Source of the DNA: an uncultured bacterium
Lineage (GTDB): Bacteria > Cyanobacteriota > Vampirovibrionia > Gastranaerophilales > Gastranaerophilaceae
Length of the DNA: 64,000 nt
Reading direction: 5' to 3'
Assembly: GCA_949292185.1 (NCBI GenBank)
Contig: CASEYP010000007.1
Location: forward strand, 124,001 to 188,000
Shown piece by piece: positions 8,489 to 16,765 of the stretch. The notes beneath the pieces were generated by a model. The model ran no database searches. It had not been told where the DNA came from and was given only the letters and a program-made list of their open reading frames with translations. The number at the start of each line of letters is the position of its first letter. The stretch's first letter is position 1. The translations under genes and the position numbers were made by a program.

Positions 8489-9289
8489 ATGGCAATTACA
8501 CCTATTAACGGCATTAGTGTTAAGCAAAATTATAGAAACAACAATATAAATTTTGCCGGCAAAAGAAGAATGGTTGATAATGATGAAGAACCGCAAGAAA
8601 GTAACTTACCAAGACGATCAAGCAAAATGGCAACAGTTCCGGTAATTGTTTTAATGGCAATGACACCTGGAATGATGGAGGGTAAACAACCAGTAACAGT
8701 ATTACCGGCAAATGCAATTAATATTGAAGCTCCTGCGAACTTAAACAAAGCAGAAAAAGCTGGTGCAACATATTATATGGCAGGAGTAAACCAAAGTGAA
8801 GATTCTGAAGTACCTGAGGTATTAAGTGATGATAAAATACAACATAAAGAAACATTTGTTGCAAATGGTAAAAAATATACAATGTATTACACAGATCTTC
8901 TAAAAGGATTTAAAGGAAGATACAAAGATGTAAGTGATATATATATCGTTCCGCAAGATTTCAAACTAATAAAAGATGACATAGGTTATGAAGCAAATAC
9001 ACCACCAAAAATGATTCAATTCAGATACCACAAGATAAGTGACGATATTAATAATAATTTTGTAGGAGCCGTATTACACCAAAAAATATGTGATGAAAAC
9101 GGTAATAATACAAAATTCAAAACTTGGGAAATTCGTTTACCTGATGAAATAGCAAATAAAATTTTATATTTAATATTAGGTGAAACCGAACTAACCCCAA
9201 CAAAAGGACTTGTTAAACAATATGTACACGTAACAACTCCAAACCTTATGCCAACCAAAATAGAAGATCCGATTCAACAAAATGATTAA
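8489..9289 (+). CDS. Unknown 266-aa protein
   Basis: The start is clear: AAAGGAG lies ten bases before the ATG and a strong promoter lies upstream. The N-terminal 50 residues are polar and basic (IKF-like segment NINFAGKRR near residue 20). A short hydrophobic stretch follows (about 50-62, ATVPVIVLMAMTPGMM), then a soluble region with a repeated YxxY/D pattern to the end. I recognise no catalytic motif. The hydrophobic stretch is too short and too far in for a normal signal peptide. Together with the next gene it forms a block of lineage-restricted proteins. Expression looks high from the promoter; the function is unknown. Confidence 0.6.
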   Translation: MAITPINGISVKQNYRNNNINFAGKRRMVDNDEEPQESNLPRRSSKMATVPVIVLMAMTPGMMEGKQPVTVLPANAINIEAPANLNKAEKAGATYYMAGVNQSEDSEVPEVLSDDKIQHKETFVANGKKYTMYYTDLLKGFKGRYKDVSDIYIVPQDFKLIKDDIGYEANTPPKMIQFRYHKISDDINNNFVGAVLHQKICDENGNNTKFKTWEIRLPDEIANKILYLILGETELTPTKGLVKQYVHVTTPNLMPTKIEDPIQQND

Positions 9290-9374
9290 CAATTGTAACA
9301 GATTTTTAATCAACTGAAAAAATGCCAAAAACCATGTTTTCATGAATTTATAGGCAAAAAAATAGAGAATAAAG

Positions 9375-12300
9375 ATGGCTTTAGATAATAAATTCGATAT
9401 AAACAACCAAAACAAAATTCAAAGTACCCCGATAAACACAGGGAGTACTTCGAGTACAACTGGCACCGAATCTACATCTAAAGTCATTTCTTTTGAGAAT
9501 ACAACAAAACAAGATCCCGTTGTTGAAACAATTAAAACTGAAGAATTTCAACAACTTACACCTGAACAACAACTCGCGGAATTAAAGAAAAAATTCCCTG
9601 ATATTGATGAAAAGGTATTACAAGAAACAATAAACACAGTAAAATCAACAATAGAGCAAAAAGAAAATTCACTCCAAACAACAGATACCCCTTCAACAAA
9701 TGAAAATGTAAGTGAAGAAGAACAATTATTAAACCAATATGCTAAAGAAATCAATAAAAACAATATTGATGATGTAATTGCACACATAAAATTAAAAAAT
9801 CCAAAAGAATTAACACCGGAAGAACAAAAAATATTACAAAATTATGAATCGCCAAAAACTAATACAAAACTAATAATCCGCACAGAAACATTAGAAAAAT
9901 ATATAAATAAATATGGCGATGAAATCGACAACATAATTCCAAAAAACAAATTAAACACTGAAGAATGGAAAAATAAAACGCCAAAAGAAAAACTGGACGA
10001 AAGAGCAGATGCCGTAATAAGTCGATTAAATCCTGATTATGATAAAATAACTGACCCAACTGTAAGAGAAAAAGTTAAGGCAGAATTTTATGATAAAATC
10101 GGTGAAATTATCAATCCTGATTGGGATACATTTACGCCTGAAGACAAATCTAAACGAATTCAAATGCTAGCAGTAATGATGGATGCCTTAGAAACAAGCG
10201 GCAAGCCAATTTCTACGATATTAACTGCTAATGAACAAACACGCAAAGATATAATGAAACAATATGGCGGCAGACTCATAAATGTAATCCTTGCCGACAA
10301 AAATATTGATGTAACTGATCCAGAATGGGCCCAAAAGAATGAAAAAGAACAAATAAACGCTTTTGCAGACTCAGTGCTGGAAACAATAAATCCTGCTTTC
10401 AAAACTTTTAACGAAGAAAAAAAGCAAGAATACAGGGACAACTTTATAAATAAAATTGGCCAAGAATATATACCAAATTGGGACAAACTAAGTAATGAAG
10501 ACAAAGCAAAATATGAAAAAATATTTGCACGTCAAATAAGTGCAATAAAATATTCTGTTGACACTGACGGCAGAATAAAAACATTTGAAGATTTTAAAGA
10601 TTGTACACCAAAACAACAAATAGAATTAATAGAAAAATATGAACAAGCTCAACATTTACCGATATCAGAAACTGATAAAATAATAAGAGAAGCAATTAAG
10701 TCCAAGAATACATACAAAATATCTAACAAAGACGTTATAAAAACAATCGATAAAAAATTAAAAGATAAAGACTTATCCCCTGAAACAAGAGCAGAACTTG
10801 AAAAACTTCGTGAAGAAAAAGTTTTAGCTTCAAAAATCAGCGATAACCCTGATGAGGAAACATTAGCGACCTTAAATTCAACAGAATCAGATATCAAACA
10901 CAAATTTAAAAATAATGCAAAGGTATATTTACAAGACATTGCAAAGACTTACAATTTAGAAAATATCGAAGATATCAAAAACAATAAAGAAGCAATGGAA
11001 TATATCTTTGCTAACTGTAATGACGACAAGACAAGAAGACGTTTATGCAGTCTATTGGGTGTAAATCCAATAGACGTACCACAAAGCAAAGCTCAAGCAA
11101 CAGATGCAATGGCTCAAAACTTAATTAGCGCAGATATAAAAGGTATCCAAACTTCTACAGATGTATTACATAAAATAGGCGCTAAAAAAGTAGTCAAAAA
11201 TGCATTATATGAAACCCCAAAATATGTTAAAGAGCATAATGGCAGATTAGCAATTGGCGGACACGCCGTAAACGTAGATAAAGACTACTCTAACGCAGTA
11301 GCAAAGAGCTGGAACAATCTTGAATATGTAACAACAGAAGAAGCAAAAGCCTTAGGTCGAGATTTTAACACTTCAGAAAACGTTTCTAATGCCGCAAAAT
11401 CACTATTCACAAAGACATTTGTCGAAACAGCAGCAAATGATCAAATAAGAGTAGAATACGGTCAAGAATTATCTAAAATTGATAACTCTTCTGTAACAGA
11501 AGGCTTAGCAGCCGCATCAAATTCTGTTGGAAACGAATACAGAAATCAATATAATTCATACGTAGAAACTGCAGCACAAAATTATCCACCTGAACAACAG
11601 GCAAACATTCGTTCTGCAATGAAAACAGGTGAAATTTCACAAGAAACACTATCTCAAACAACACCACCTTCAAACGAAAATTATTCAAATAAAACATCTG
11701 AAGGTAACCTAGGAAAAGATAGTACAAATACAGCAACAAATAAATCTGCAACATCTGAAGCAGCAAACACACAAAATGCAAACGCAGGAATCCAAAATGA
11801 TGCACCACAACCTCAAGTATCAGGTAGAACATCTGTATCAGATACAACAAACATATACAATACAGCTGCTCAAACTCAGAATTTCACAGCACAATTAAAA
11901 CAACAAAATGTAACAGAACCAACATATTCTACAGCTACATCAGCAACTGAAAATTCAACAACTTCAGCCAAAAATACATCTGCTAAAGCTCAAAATTCAG
12001 CAATTGATGACAATTTTACAACTGAAGCCTTACAAAATAAAAAGGAAGCTGTTGCAAACAATATAGAAAATTACCAAACAAGAGTTGAAACAACAAACAA
12101 AGAACAACAAGCAAAAGAACTTTCAACAGAAAATCTTGAATTTATAGATAACCTTCTTCAAGAAAATACCGAACCTACAAATTCTGAAAGAGAAAAAATA
12201 AGACAAATCTTTAAGAACGCAGGTACAAATATCAATGCAATATATACAATTATAATAGACAAATACGGATCACAAGCCCAAGATAAATTCTTGGAAATTC

Positions 12301-13262
12301 TTGCATCAAACGGGTCTTCTGACAGTATAAGATCTTTTGTTAATGGTATGAAAAGTGATTCCAGTATAATTAAAAAATTGTACACTCATTGTTCAAATCA
12401 AAAACTAAAATCAGAATTGCTAAATATGCTGCCAATCAATGACATCATTTCAATGATAACAGCCGGACAAATTAAGATTTCTGATTTAGGAACAACTAAT
12501 TACAAAAGAGTAATTGCTGAATTAAAACAATCTGACCCTGAAAAATTAAACGAATTATTTGGCGAATTTGAAAACAACATAAGAGATAAAATATCTTCAG
12601 GATACACTCTTAATAATGCAGACCGTTTAGCACTTCAAAACTATCTTACAAATAATATTGAAGGAATGAGTAACACAAAATTTTCAAGATACCTTCAATA
12701 CTTACCAATAGATACAAGAGAAGAACTTGTTGCGCTAAAAAATAATCCAAAAAATAAAACTGAAGAAACAGAAAATTCTCAACCACAAGAGAGCAAAGAT
12801 TCAGTAGATCAAGCCAATAACGCAGCAAAAACAAACGACCTACAAACAGCCAAATCTCAAGACGAAGAAAATATAGAAAAAGAAAATAAAACACAAAGTC
12901 TTGCCCAAGAAAAAGAAAACAAAATCTTCAAAGACTTTGAAACTCAAACCGTACTAAATGACGGAACAAAAGTAAAACGTAAAGAAACATTTGGTGGCAT
13001 AAGTGATAATACAGATATGTACGATGATTATGAAGAAATTTCACAAGTAAATGAAACACCTTCAATGAAAGATCCTGTATTAACACCAGGCTCATACGAA
13101 TGGCAAGTCAAATACAATAAACAAATGGATTACCAACCAAAAACTCCACCGACAAACTTGCCGGAAGAAGATGACGGAATTTTGTTAGGCTCAAACAAAG
13201 TAAGCCAAAGACTTAAAATTGATAAAATGAAAAAAAGAGGACCATTTTATTTTAACGCCTAA
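9375..13262 (+). CDS. Giant 1295-aa unknown protein with internal duplication
   Basis: A single uninterrupted frame of 1295 residues. There is no signal peptide and no transmembrane helix. Residues 1-125 are T/S/Q/E-rich. Residues about 170-277 and 286-400 are two copies of one helical unit (see the repeat entry). Residues 400-735 are charged and helical. Residues about 735-915 are low-complexity N/T/S/A/Q. Residues 925-1090 are again helical and globular-looking, followed by an acidic linker and a conserved-looking C-terminus ending in KKRGPFYFNA. Only a weak ribosome-binding site (AGAGAA) precedes the ATG. Base composition matches the neighbours. No enzyme or adhesin motif is visible; a structural or scaffold role is only a guess. 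Confidence 0.65.
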   Translation: MALDNKFDINNQNKIQSTPINTGSTSSTTGTESTSKVISFENTTKQDPVVETIKTEEFQQLTPEQQLAELKKKFPDIDEKVLQETINTVKSTIEQKENSLQTTDTPSTNENVSEEEQLLNQYAKEINKNNIDDVIAHIKLKNPKELTPEEQKILQNYESPKTNTKLIIRTETLEKYINKYGDEIDNIIPKNKLNTEEWKNKTPKEKLDERADAVISRLNPDYDKITDPTVREKVKAEFYDKIGEIINPDWDTFTPEDKSKRIQMLAVMMDALETSGKPISTILTANEQTRKDIMKQYGGRLINVILADKNIDVTDPEWAQKNEKEQINAFADSVLETINPAFKTFNEEKKQEYRDNFINKIGQEYIPNWDKLSNEDKAKYEKIFARQISAIKYSVDTDGRIKTFEDFKDCTPKQQIELIEKYEQAQHLPISETDKIIREAIKSKNTYKISNKDVIKTIDKKLKDKDLSPETRAELEKLREEKVLASKISDNPDEETLATLNSTESDIKHKFKNNAKVYLQDIAKTYNLENIEDIKNNKEAMEYIFANCNDDKTRRRLCSLLGVNPIDVPQSKAQATDAMAQNLISADIKGIQTSTDVLHKIGAKKVVKNALYETPKYVKEHNGRLAIGGHAVNVDKDYSNAVAKSWNNLEYVTTEEAKALGRDFNTSENVSNAAKSLFTKTFVETAANDQIRVEYGQELSKIDNSSVTEGLAAASNSVGNEYRNQYNSYVETAAQNYPPEQQANIRSAMKTGEISQETLSQTTPPSNENYSNKTSEGNLGKDSTNTATNKSATSEAANTQNANAGIQNDAPQPQVSGRTSVSDTTNIYNTAAQTQNFTAQLKQQNVTEPTYSTATSATENSTTSAKNTSAKAQNSAIDDNFTTEALQNKKEAVANNIENYQTRVETTNKEQQAKELSTENLEFIDNLLQENTEPTNSEREKIRQIFKNAGTNINAIYTIIIDKYGSQAQDKFLEILASNGSSDSIRSFVNGMKSDSSIIKKLYTHCSNQKLKSELLNMLPINDIISMITAGQIKISDLGTTNYKRVIAELKQSDPEKLNELFGEFENNIRDKISSGYTLNNADRLALQNYLTNNIEGMSNTKFSRYLQYLPIDTREELVALKNNPKNKTEETENSQPQESKDSVDQANNAAKTNDLQTAKSQDEENIEKENKTQSLAQEKENKIFKDFETQTVLNDGTKVKRKETFGGISDNTDMYDDYEEISQVNETPSMKDPVLTPGSYEWQVKYNKQMDYQPKTPPTNLPEEDDGILLGSNKVSQRLKIDKMKKRGPFYFNA
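9882..10574 (+). repeat. Tandem 120-residue coding repeat (two units)
   Basis: Within the 1295-aa protein, unit 1 (residues about 170-277) and unit 2 (about 286-400) share landmarks at a constant offset of 119-120. These are ADAV/ADSV at 211/331, NPDYDK/NPAFKT at 219/339, and KIGEIINPDW/KIGQEYIPNW at 241/360. The copies are diverged, so this is an old duplication and not a DNA-level tandem repeat. Confidence 0.65.
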
Positions 13263-13294
13263 AATTTGAGCTGCTTGCTTTTCATAAATTTTTA

Positions 13295-13315
13295 TGCTGT
13301 AATTATATTACAGCA
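13295..13315. other. Intergenic hairpin upstream of ispH
   Basis: TGCTGTAAT (13295-13303) and ATTACAGCA (13307-13315) form a perfect 9-bp stem with a 3-base loop. There is no T-run, so it is a poor terminator. It may stabilise an mRNA end or bind a regulator ahead of ispH. Confidence 0.4.
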
Positions 13316-13356
13316 AGAAATTCTTGCGAGTTCAATTGAAAGAAGACAATTAAAAA

Positions 13357-14226
13357 TTGCCGAAAGAAATTAGACTAGCGAAATTTGCAGGTTTTTGTTA
13401 CGGAGTAAAAAGAGCCGTTGAAACTGTAAAGAAATTAAAATCAGAAAACCCTGAACGAAACATTTGTGTCCTAGGGGAGCTAATTCATAACACTCAAGTT
13501 ATTGATGAATTAGAAAGTTTAGGGATAAAATCATTAAAAGAATTACCGCAACACGGTGATGGAATTTGTGTTGTCAGAAGTCACGGCGAAAGTCCTGAAG
13601 TTTTTGAACAAATAAAAAAAGCAGGATTTGAAGTTTTTGACCTGACTTGTCCTGACGTAAAAAAAGTTCAAAAAAAAGCAATAGAACTTGCCAAAGAAGG
13701 TTATTATCTTGTTATTGTCGGCAAATCTCAACATCCTGAAGTTGTTGCAATTAATGCAAATGCTCGTCAATATAGCGACAACGTCATTGTTGCAGATTCA
13801 CCGGAGCAAATAAAACCTTATGAAAAAGAATTAAAAGCCCATAAAAAAATTGGAGTAGTAGTTCAAACAACCCAAATGTTATCAACTCTAAATGAAATAA
13901 TCACAACTCTAACTCCACTAAGCAAAGAATTACATATAGCAAACACCATTTGCCAAAGTACATCTATGCGTCAATCTGAAGCAATAGATCTTGCAAAAGA
14001 TAGTGACTTAATGATTGTTGTAGGTTCTAAAAAAAGTGCAAATACAACCCACTTAGCAGAAATCCTAAAACCAATAACAAAAACAATTCACATAGAAACA
14101 GAAAACGAATTATCAAATTATGAAGAGTTAATAAAATCTTCAAACAAAATTTCAATAACAGCAGGAGCATCAACTCCAAACAGCGTTATAGAAAGCGTAA
14201 TAAAACACATAGAAAAAGAAAATTAG
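13357..14226 (+). CDS. ispH: 4-hydroxy-3-methylbut-2-enyl diphosphate reductase
   Basis: The last enzyme of the MEP isoprenoid pathway reduces HMBPP to IPP and DMAPP with a [4Fe-4S] cluster. The three cluster cysteines are present at Cys14 (GFCYGVKRAVE), Cys98 (LTCPDV) and Cys199 (NTICQST), close to positions 12, 96 and 197 of the E. coli enzyme. GELIHNTQV, RSHGES and SQHPEV are also conserved. The 289-residue length is normal. The start is a TTG; the N-terminal alignment needs it, but the ribosome-binding site is weak (AGAAG, 13 bases upstream). Forty-seven bases separate it from the S1 gene. Confidence 0.95.
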   Translation: MPKEIRLAKFAGFCYGVKRAVETVKKLKSENPERNICVLGELIHNTQVIDELESLGIKSLKELPQHGDGICVVRSHGESPEVFEQIKKAGFEVFDLTCPDVKKVQKKAIELAKEGYYLVIVGKSQHPEVVAINANARQYSDNVIVADSPEQIKPYEKELKAHKKIGVVVQTTQMLSTLNEIITTLTPLSKELHIANTICQSTSMRQSEAIDLAKDSDLMIVVGSKKSANTTHLAEILKPITKTIHIETENELSNYEELIKSSNKISITAGASTPNSVIESVIKHIEKEN

Positions 14227-14273
14227 TTCAAAAATGAACTTCAAAAATATAAAAGAAAAGGAGAAATAAAAAC

Positions 14274-15350
14274 ATGACACAAGCAACATTAGACGATTTT
14301 GAAAAATTATTAGAAGAAAGTTTTTCAAACGGACATTCAGTAGCTGATATCGTAGAAGGTACAGTATTGAAAAAAGAACAAGACGGTTATTTAATCAGCG
14401 TAAGAGGAGCAAAAACAGAAGCTTTCTTACCTAACAAAGAAATCTCATCAGCAGAAGATGCAGCACCATTAGAAATTGGTGATGAAAAAGAATTCTACGT
14501 ATTAAAAGAAGAACAAGATGAAGAAGGAATGGTATTATCATTAAAAAGACTTGCATTTGCACAAGCTTGGGCACAACTTAATGATGCAAAAGTTCAAGGT
14601 GATACAATTCTTGCAAAAGTTGTTTCAGTTGTTAAAGGCGGTGTATTAGTTGATGTAGCTGATCTAAAAGGATTTATTCCATCTTCTCAATTAAGAACAG
14701 GAACTCCATTTGACGGTCTATTAGATCAAAAAATTGAAGTTAAAGTTCTAGAAGCTGATCCAAAGAAAAACAAACTAATCCTTTCACAAAGACAAGCAGT
14801 AGCTGAACAACGTGATCAAGTAGTAGACAATATCTTAGCTGAATTAAAAGAAGATCAAGTTGTAAAAGGTGAAGTTGTAAGAATTGCAGATTTCGGTGCA
14901 TTCGTAGACATCAACGGAATTGATGGTTTACTACCAATCTCTGAAATTTCATGGCAAAGAATTAAACACCCTTCAGATGTAATTTCTCTAGGCGAAACAA
15001 TCGAAGTTAAAATCATTAAAATCGACCACGAATTAAAGAGAATTTCATTATCATTAAAGAGAATGGGCGAAGATCCATGGCAACAAATCGAAGGTCAATT
15101 CTCAGAAGGTCAAATCATCACTGGAACAGTTAATAAAGTAACAGGTTTCGGTGCATTCATCAACATCTTCCCAGGAGTTGAAGCATTATTACCGGTTTCT
15201 GAAATGGCTGAAGAAAATGTTAATCCATTCAACAAATACAAAGTTGGTGATAGCGTAGAAGTGTTAATTAAAAAATTCACACCACAAGAACACAGAATTG
15301 CACTAAGCGTAAAAGATATTAACAAAAATTCAGAAGAAGCTGCTGAATAA
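14274..15350 (+). CDS. rpsA: 30S ribosomal protein S1 (four S1 domains)
   Basis: A 358-residue RNA-binding protein with four S1 (OB-fold) repeats. These start near residues 20, 105, 195 and 280; the last two each carry the typical VxxxxxFGAFV/I core (IADFGAFVDI, VTGFGAFINI). S1 helps the 30S subunit bind and unfold mRNA. Four domains is fewer than the six of E. coli and is the shorter form seen in cyanobacteria and Gram-positive bacteria. A strong ribosome-binding site (AAAGGAG) precedes the ATG and a strong terminator follows. A general S1-domain RNA-binding protein is the alternative reading. Confidence 0.88.
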   Translation: MTQATLDDFEKLLEESFSNGHSVADIVEGTVLKKEQDGYLISVRGAKTEAFLPNKEISSAEDAAPLEIGDEKEFYVLKEEQDEEGMVLSLKRLAFAQAWAQLNDAKVQGDTILAKVVSVVKGGVLVDVADLKGFIPSSQLRTGTPFDGLLDQKIEVKVLEADPKKNKLILSQRQAVAEQRDQVVDNILAELKEDQVVKGEVVRIADFGAFVDINGIDGLLPISEISWQRIKHPSDVISLGETIEVKIIKIDHELKRISLSLKRMGEDPWQQIEGQFSEGQIITGTVNKVTGFGAFINIFPGVEALLPVSEMAEENVNPFNKYKVGDSVEVLIKKFTPQEHRIALSVKDINKNSEEAAE

Positions 15351-15374
15351 TAAATTAAATAAATAATATTTAAG

Positions 15375-15412
15375 AAAGTGCCAAAATTTAGATTAAATTT
15401 TGGCACTTTTTT
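15375..15412 (+). terminator. Intrinsic terminator after rpsA
   Basis: A perfect 16-bp stem (15375-15390 with 15394-15409, core AGTGCCAAAA) has a 3-base loop and is followed by a T-run. Confidence 0.92.
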
Positions 15413-15469
15413 CATAATTTCACATAGATAATTTTTATAACAAGAAGAATTTATTTTTATTGAGATAAA

Positions 15470-15522
15470 AAATTTTTCATGCTAGCATAAAGAACATAAA
15501 GTAATAAAAATATGAAAAATTT
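15470..15522 (+). other. Inverted repeat in the nusB leader
   Basis: AAATTTTTCAT (15470-15480) pairs exactly with ATGAAAAATTT (15512-15522) around a 31-base loop. It ends just before the GAGG ribosome-binding site of nusB. It is AT-rich and could be chance, but its position fits leader-level control. Confidence 0.35.
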
Positions 15523-15535
15523 ATGAGGTAAAAAT

Positions 15536-16195
15536 ATGCAAGCGCGCAGAGCAGCAAGAGAATTAGCATTTATATTATTTTCACAATTTGATAAAAAAAT
15601 CACATCTTATTCAAAAGAAAATTTAGATGATATTATTTTAAAATCAGTAAGAATATTGTCAAGCAGTGCAAACGATGACTTGAAAGTATCACTAGGCGCA
15701 CTTCTTGATATGAAAAACAAAATTGATGACTACGAAGCAGAACACGAAATCAACTTAAATCGTCCGCTTGATGCTGCAAATATTTCAGTACCACTACCAA
15801 TGACAGCAGATTTAAAAGCCAGAATTGATGAGATGATTGAAGTTGCAGAAAAAGCTTTACTAGCATTAGAAATTGCAGAATTCACAACACTTGAATCTCA
15901 AAACGAAGTTCAAAATTATGCAATTACAATCGCTCAAAATTACCAAGCTCACCACGAAGAAATTGATGATATGATTAAAAAATATTCAACAGGTTGGGAC
16001 TTTGACAGATTAGTAAAAATGGACAAAGATATTCTAAGAATTGCAATAACAGAACTTCTTTACATCAAAGAAACTCCTATGAAAGTCGTTGTTGATGAAG
16101 CCCTGGAACTAGCTAAAAAATACTCAACAGATGATAGTGCAACCTTCATAAACGGAGTACTTGCAAAAGTTATCGTTGATAATGGTATTCAATAA
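15536..16195 (+). CDS. nusB: Transcription antitermination factor NusB
   Basis: NusB, with NusE/S10, binds boxA RNA in rRNA leader transcripts. The N-terminal QARRAARELAFILFSQFDKK and the C-terminal WDFDRLVKMDKDILRIA, ELLYIKETP and FINGVLAKV segments are typical. At 219 residues it is about 80 longer than E. coli NusB. The extra length is a helical insertion at about residues 45-125. Enlarged NusB of about 210 residues is known from cyanobacteria, which supports the lineage call. GAGGTAAAA precedes the ATG and a terminator follows, so it is probably monocistronic. Confidence 0.88.
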   Translation: MQARRAARELAFILFSQFDKKITSYSKENLDDIILKSVRILSSSANDDLKVSLGALLDMKNKIDDYEAEHEINLNRPLDAANISVPLPMTADLKARIDEMIEVAEKALLALEIAEFTTLESQNEVQNYAITIAQNYQAHHEEIDDMIKKYSTGWDFDRLVKMDKDILRIAITELLYIKETPMKVVVDEALELAKKYSTDDSATFINGVLAKVIVDNGIQ

Positions 16196-16222
16196 TAAAC
16201 AAAAAATTTAATTCAAAAAATG

Positions 16223-16252
16223 AAAACAAGGTGAAAGCCTTGTTTTTATTTT
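16223..16252 (+). terminator. Intrinsic terminator after nusB
   Basis: AAAACAAGG (16223-16231) pairs with CCTTGTTTT (16238-16246) around a 6-base loop, followed by a T-rich tract. It abuts the stop codon of the minus-strand regulator gene. Confidence 0.85.
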
Positions 16253-16461
16253 TTCTTTTCACGAATAACAAGCTCATACCCAAGAAAATCTAAAATTTCC
16301 TGCACAGTTTGAAACTTGATACGCTTTTTGCTAAAAGAATCAGATAGACCACCTGCCACCGGAACATTATAACCTACATCTTTCATTTTTAAAGCTAGTT
16401 TACGCATAGATAAGCCCTTACGTAGCAATAATATTCTAACTTCTTCATAAATATCCATCAT
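16246..16461 (-). CDS. Small helix-turn-helix (XRE-like) regulator
   Basis: A 71-residue protein (MMDIYEEVRILLLRKGLSM at the N-terminus) with an XRE-like helix-turn-helix in RKLALKMKDVGYNV. A segment typical of small regulators of this kind follows (KRIKFQTVQEILDFLGYEL). The open frame could extend to a TTG at 16497, but the ATG at 16461 lies seven bases after a -10 element with a correctly spaced -35, so I favour a leaderless start there. It is divergent from the 61-aa gene at 16560, and their promoters share a -35 region, which suggests that it controls itself and its neighbour. There are no phage genes nearby. Confidence 0.65.
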   Translation of the reverse strand: MMDIYEEVRILLLRKGLSMRKLALKMKDVGYNVPVAGGLSDSFSKKRIKFQTVQEILDFLGYELVIREKKK

Positions 16462-16468
16462 ATATAAC

Positions 16469-16497
16469 AGTTTATTTACATTCTTTAAAATTGACAA
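16469..16497 (-). promoter_or_regulatory. Promoter of the XRE-like gene
   Basis: On the minus strand, TTGTCA (16497-16492), 17 bases, TAAACT (16474-16469), then seven bases to the ATG at 16461. The transcript would be leaderless. The -35 box overlaps that of the divergent promoter. Confidence 0.6.
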
Positions 16498-16519
16498 AAT
16501 TATAAATCGTTGTTATATT
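16491..16519 (+). promoter_or_regulatory. Near-consensus promoter of the 61-aa gene
   Basis: TTGACA (16491-16496), 17 bases, TATATT (16514-16519), with an upstream TG at 16511-16512. Its -35 box lies on the near-palindrome AATTGACAAAATT shared with the divergent promoter. Confidence 0.75.
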
Positions 16520-16559
16520 ATACATGACAATATTTTAAATAATAAGACAATAGTTAAGA

Positions 16560-16745
16560 ATGAACGACACAATTTATTTTGATGAAGACGAAGACATAAT
16601 TCTCCCAAACTCAATTTTTGGCGAAATTGTATATCTAAAATTTATTATAACAGATATGATAATGCATCCAAAAGGGTTTAAAAAGAAATATAAATTGTTA
16701 AAAAGACAGATAAGATTTTTCAGATTATGGATGAAAAATAAATAA
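16560..16745 (+). CDS. Unknown 61-aa protein
   Basis: A small protein with an acidic N-terminus (YFDEDEDII), a hydrophobic middle (about residues 18-34, SIFGEIVYLKFIITDMI) and a strongly basic C-terminus (KGFKKKYKLLKRQIRFFRLW). It has an excellent promoter about 40 bases upstream but only a weak ribosome-binding site (GTTAAG). It is divergent from a small HTH regulator and 20 bases upstream of ftsY. The shape suggests a small membrane-associated protein, possibly the target of the regulator. No family is recognised. Confidence 0.55.
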   Translation: MNDTIYFDEDEDIILPNSIFGEIVYLKFIITDMIMHPKGFKKKYKLLKRQIRFFRLWMKNK

Positions 16746-16750
16746 ATTCA

Positions 16751-16759
16751 TGTTATTAT
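16751..16759 (+). promoter_or_regulatory. Extended -10 element of ftsY, probably leaderless
   Basis: TGTTATTAT ends six bases before the ftsY ATG, and there is no ribosome-binding site between them. ftsY may therefore be made both from a leaderless mRNA and by readthrough from the 61-aa gene. Confidence 0.5.
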
Positions 16760-16765
16760 TCAGCT

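Noticed and set aside
11473-11850. Minus-strand open frame of 125 codons inside the 1295-aa gene (and similar frames at 9548, 10160 and 12646)
   Set aside because: They mirror the plus-strand coding frame, encode Leu/Phe/Tyr-rich nonsense and have no ribosome-binding site or promoter.
16246-16497. Prophage or mobile element suggested by the XRE-like regulator
   Set aside because: No integrase, transposase, phage structural genes or direct repeats flank it; the neighbours are nusB and ftsY.
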